Below are positions 62,097 to 64,000 of a stretch of 64,000 nt of DNA, piece by piece. Numbering within the stretch: position 1 is the stretch's first letter; every line of letters starts with the position of its first letter. This DNA is from Marinobacterium rhizophilum. Its GTDB lineage: Bacteria; Pseudomonadota; Gammaproteobacteria; Pseudomonadales; Balneatricaceae. The notes under the pieces are model-generated. The model saw nothing but the letters and a program-made list of their open reading frames with translations. It was not told the origin of the DNA and ran no database searches. The position numbers were made by a program, and so were the translations under genes. The stretch is taken from positions 4,464,001-4,528,000 of the forward strand of contig NZ_CP073347.1 in the NCBI RefSeq assembly GCF_024397915.1, in the 5' to 3' direction.

Positions 62097-63278
62097 ATGA
62101 CCGATTTCCTTGCCAATACCTGGCTGTTATGGATTCTGCTGAGCGTTGCGGCAGTGCTGTTTTGGCGCAGCCGTAGCAGCCAGTATTTTCAGTATGTGTT
62201 CAACCGTTACTTGCTTGCCCTGCTGACGTTGCTGATCGTGAGCGGCATTGTCTTTTCGTTGATGGAAGTGCTGCCGGGCGACTGTGCAGAAAAATACATC
62301 GCCTATAAAAATACCCAGGGTGAAACCATTACCCAGGCAGATATCGATGCTGAACGCGCCCGCATGGGGCTGGATCGCTCTCTGGCGGTACGCTGGGGTA
62401 GCTGGGTAACGGATCTGACGCTGCGTGGTGATTTGGGCTTTAGCTGCGCCAAGCGCCAGTCAGTGAATCTGGCGCTGGGTGAGCGTTTCTGGATGAGTTT
62501 GGGGTTCTGTCTTGCCGGTTTGCTGTTTGCCTACCTGATTGCCGTACCTTTTGGCATCCTGTCGGCCTACATGATCAACAAGCCCTGGGTGGATACAAAC
62601 CCGCAGCACAGCCCTCGTGAGCGTGCTTTCAACACCCTGGGCCTGGTCGTTAATAAAGTGCTGGACCTGGTGTTGCGCGTTGTCAGTTACCTGGGCCTGG
62701 CGCTGCCCAACTTCCTGCTGGCCCTGACCATTATCCTGTTGTACGTCTTTGCCGGTGAGCCGATGCCAACCGGGCTGTATTCAGAGCAGTGGCGCACTGT
62801 GCCCTGGTTCTCCGATGAGGGTTTCTCGTTCGGCAAGCTGAACGATTTTCTCGGCCATATCTGGCTACCGATTTTTGTCATTGGCTGGTCTGCCACGGCG
62901 CTGCAGCTGCAAACCGTACGGGCACTGGTTGTGGATGAGTCCAACAAGCTTTACGTCGATGCCGCCAGGGCACGGGGGGTGCAGGGCGTGGCGCTCTGGG
63001 CCGGTTATCCGGTACGGCATTCAATCAGTCCCCTGTTTAACAGTGTAGGTTTTGATTTTCAGCGTATTTTCAACGACCTGCCGATTGTTGCCATGGTAAT
63101 AGGCCTGACCGACGCCGCGGCTCTGCTGATTGAAGCACTGTCCATGACCAATGATCAGGAACTGGCTGCCGCCATTCTGTTCCTGGTTGCACTGGTGGTT
63201 ATCAGCATGAACTTTGTAACCGACATAGTACTGGCGGCCATCGATCCGCGGGTGCGTAAAAGTGTACTGGGGAGTTAA
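62097..63278 (+). CDS. ABC transporter permease, DppB/YejB-like
   Basis: 393 residues from ATG 62097; a frame from 62040 is less likely. Two helices at the N-terminus (residues 10-25 and 40-57) are followed by an amphipathic periplasmic loop and five further helices. The cytoplasmic EAA-like loop is VDESNKLYVDAARARGVQGVALW. It belongs to the binding-protein-dependent transport family. Together with the next gene it forms the membrane channel for the family 5 binding protein. Confidence 0.88.
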   Translation: MTDFLANTWLLWILLSVAAVLFWRSRSSQYFQYVFNRYLLALLTLLIVSGIVFSLMEVLPGDCAEKYIAYKNTQGETITQADIDAERARMGLDRSLAVRWGSWVTDLTLRGDLGFSCAKRQSVNLALGERFWMSLGFCLAGLLFAYLIAVPFGILSAYMINKPWVDTNPQHSPRERAFNTLGLVVNKVLDLVLRVVSYLGLALPNFLLALTIILLYVFAGEPMPTGLYSEQWRTVPWFSDEGFSFGKLNDFLGHIWLPIFVIGWSATALQLQTVRALVVDESNKLYVDAARARGVQGVALWAGYPVRHSISPLFNSVGFDFQRIFNDLPIVAMVIGLTDAAALLIEALSMTNDQELAAAILFLVALVVISMNFVTDIVLAAIDPRVRKSVLGS

Positions 63279-63280
63279 AA

Positions 63281-64000
63281 ATGCAGGCATTTTTAGCGCG
63301 TCTTGGCCGCAACAGAAAACCGGCCGATAGTGAAAATGACGCTTACTACACCGCCGGTCAACTGGCGCTCATCAAGGCCCGTTTCAGACACAAAACCAGC
63401 GGTATGGTGGCCGGCTGTATTCTGGCGACCTTTATCCTGCTGGGTTTTTTCGCGTCATTTTTCGCGCCGGTTGATCCGACCATTCGCGGTGCAGACGCGG
63501 AGTATCGTCGAGGTGCGCCGCAGCTGGTGTACTTCTGGGACGAAAATGGCTTTTCATGGCGCCCTTTTACCTACACCTATAGCAAGGAAAAAAAGCAGCT
63601 GGATCTCAAGGCGCTGGCCGGCGGTGATCTTAATGCACTGGATGCGCTGACCTCCAGCGGTGCCCTGAGCTCATCCAGTCAGAACAAGTTCACGGAGGAC
63701 AGGCAGCAGCGCCGGTATTTGCAGTTTTTCGTCAAGGGCTGGGAATACAGCCTGATCGACTTGAGCGTCGCCGGGCTGAATCTTGACCTGCGCTGGGACC
63801 GCCATCTGTTCGGCGTTGAACAGGGGCAAATCCACCTGATGGGCACCGATGAAGATGGCAAGGATGTGCTCAGCCGTACCCTGCATGCGATCTGGATCAC
63901 GGTCAGCATCGCTATCGTCGCACTGATCGTGAAACTGTTCACGTCGTTGCTGGTGGGGGGCGTCAGTGGCTACTTTGGTGGTCGCATTGACTCGGTTTTG
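63281..64000 (+). CDS. ABC transporter permease, DppC/YejE-like, partial
   Basis: 240 codons are visible from ATG 63281 to the window end, starting two bases after the previous stop. One helix at about 45-65 (MVAGCILATFILLGFFASFF) precedes a long periplasmic insertion of about 130 residues with HLMGTDEDGKDVLSRTLHAI, the typical DppC/OppC GTDxxGRDVLSR motif, and then the first core helices. The remaining helices and probably the ATPase genes lie beyond 64000. Confidence 0.88.
   Translation, partial: MQAFLARLGRNRKPADSENDAYYTAGQLALIKARFRHKTSGMVAGCILATFILLGFFASFFAPVDPTIRGADAEYRRGAPQLVYFWDENGFSWRPFTYTYSKEKKQLDLKALAGGDLNALDALTSSGALSSSSQNKFTEDRQQRRYLQFFVKGWEYSLIDLSVAGLNLDLRWDRHLFGVEQGQIHLMGTDEDGKDVLSRTLHAIWITVSIAIVALIVKLFTSLLVGGVSGYFGGRIDSVL

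Overview
The window looks like a chromosomal segment of a GC-rich (about 60% by eye) gammaproteobacterium, probably a marine or brackish heterotroph of the Oceanospirillales/Pseudomonadales type. The basis is the gene set: RhlE helicase, MetA, LuxS, a DUF1302/DUF1329 pair, an alpha/beta bacterioferritin pair, a PACE efflux protein, tripartite tricarboxylate (TTT) transporters and PhnZ/PhnY-type phosphonate oxygenases. I do not assign a genus.

Layout. 1-1.2 kb: end of a fetAB iron-export ABC operon (minus). 2-6.1 kb: a small secreted protein and a large secreted M6 metalloprotease with five DUF11 repeats. 6.3-9.9 kb: a DUF2089 / LemA / TPM-TPR / DUF3750 envelope operon. 10-24.6 kb: an accessory island built round a 1699-residue RHS protein. 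This protein has a C39-peptidase-like N-terminus and a dockerin-like insert. It is followed by a train of intact and decayed RHS tips with immunity-like genes, an IS200-type element, transposase remnants, a RelB/RelE-type module, a group II intron and a dispersed repeat. The island becomes AT-rich and intergenic decay is obvious. 25-35 kb: ordinary chromosomal genes (rhlE, CBS protein, glutamate-cysteine-ligase-like enzyme with a coupled AstE/AspA-like hydrolase, metallophosphoesterase with a sodium symporter, MgtC, peroxiredoxin-glutaredoxin, PACE efflux).

35.9-45.2 kb: a carboxylate-uptake and activation locus. It has TTT transporter genes tctABC, an acylating aldehyde dehydrogenase and an acyl-CoA ligase (SauS/SauT-like), a tiny ORF, metA, a GntR/UTRA regulator and a LuxR-type regulator. 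Four copies of a TCATRTAYATGA dyad, one inside a 38-bp perfect palindrome, tie the locus into one candidate regulon. 45.3-53.6 kb: cvfB, luxS, a spermidine-synthase-like gene, the DUF1329/DUF1302 pair with a divergent AraC regulator, and two complementary bacterioferritins. 53.8-54.2 kb: five tRNA genes (Ser, Asn, three Lys).

55.6-64 kb: the most interesting system. A GntR/UTRA regulator and a single polypeptide that fuses a PhnZ-like HD oxygenase to a PhnY-like Fe(II)/2-oxoglutarate hydroxylase stand opposite an operon. The operon encodes an alkaline-phosphatase-superfamily phosphodiesterase, a HAD-IB phosphatase and a dipeptide-type ABC importer (binding protein and two permeases, the second cut by the window end). 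A perfect ATCTGGTATATACCAGAT dyad lies in the divergent control region. I infer import of an organophosphonate ester or conjugate, hydrolysis of its ester, and oxidative cleavage of the C-P bond by one bifunctional enzyme.
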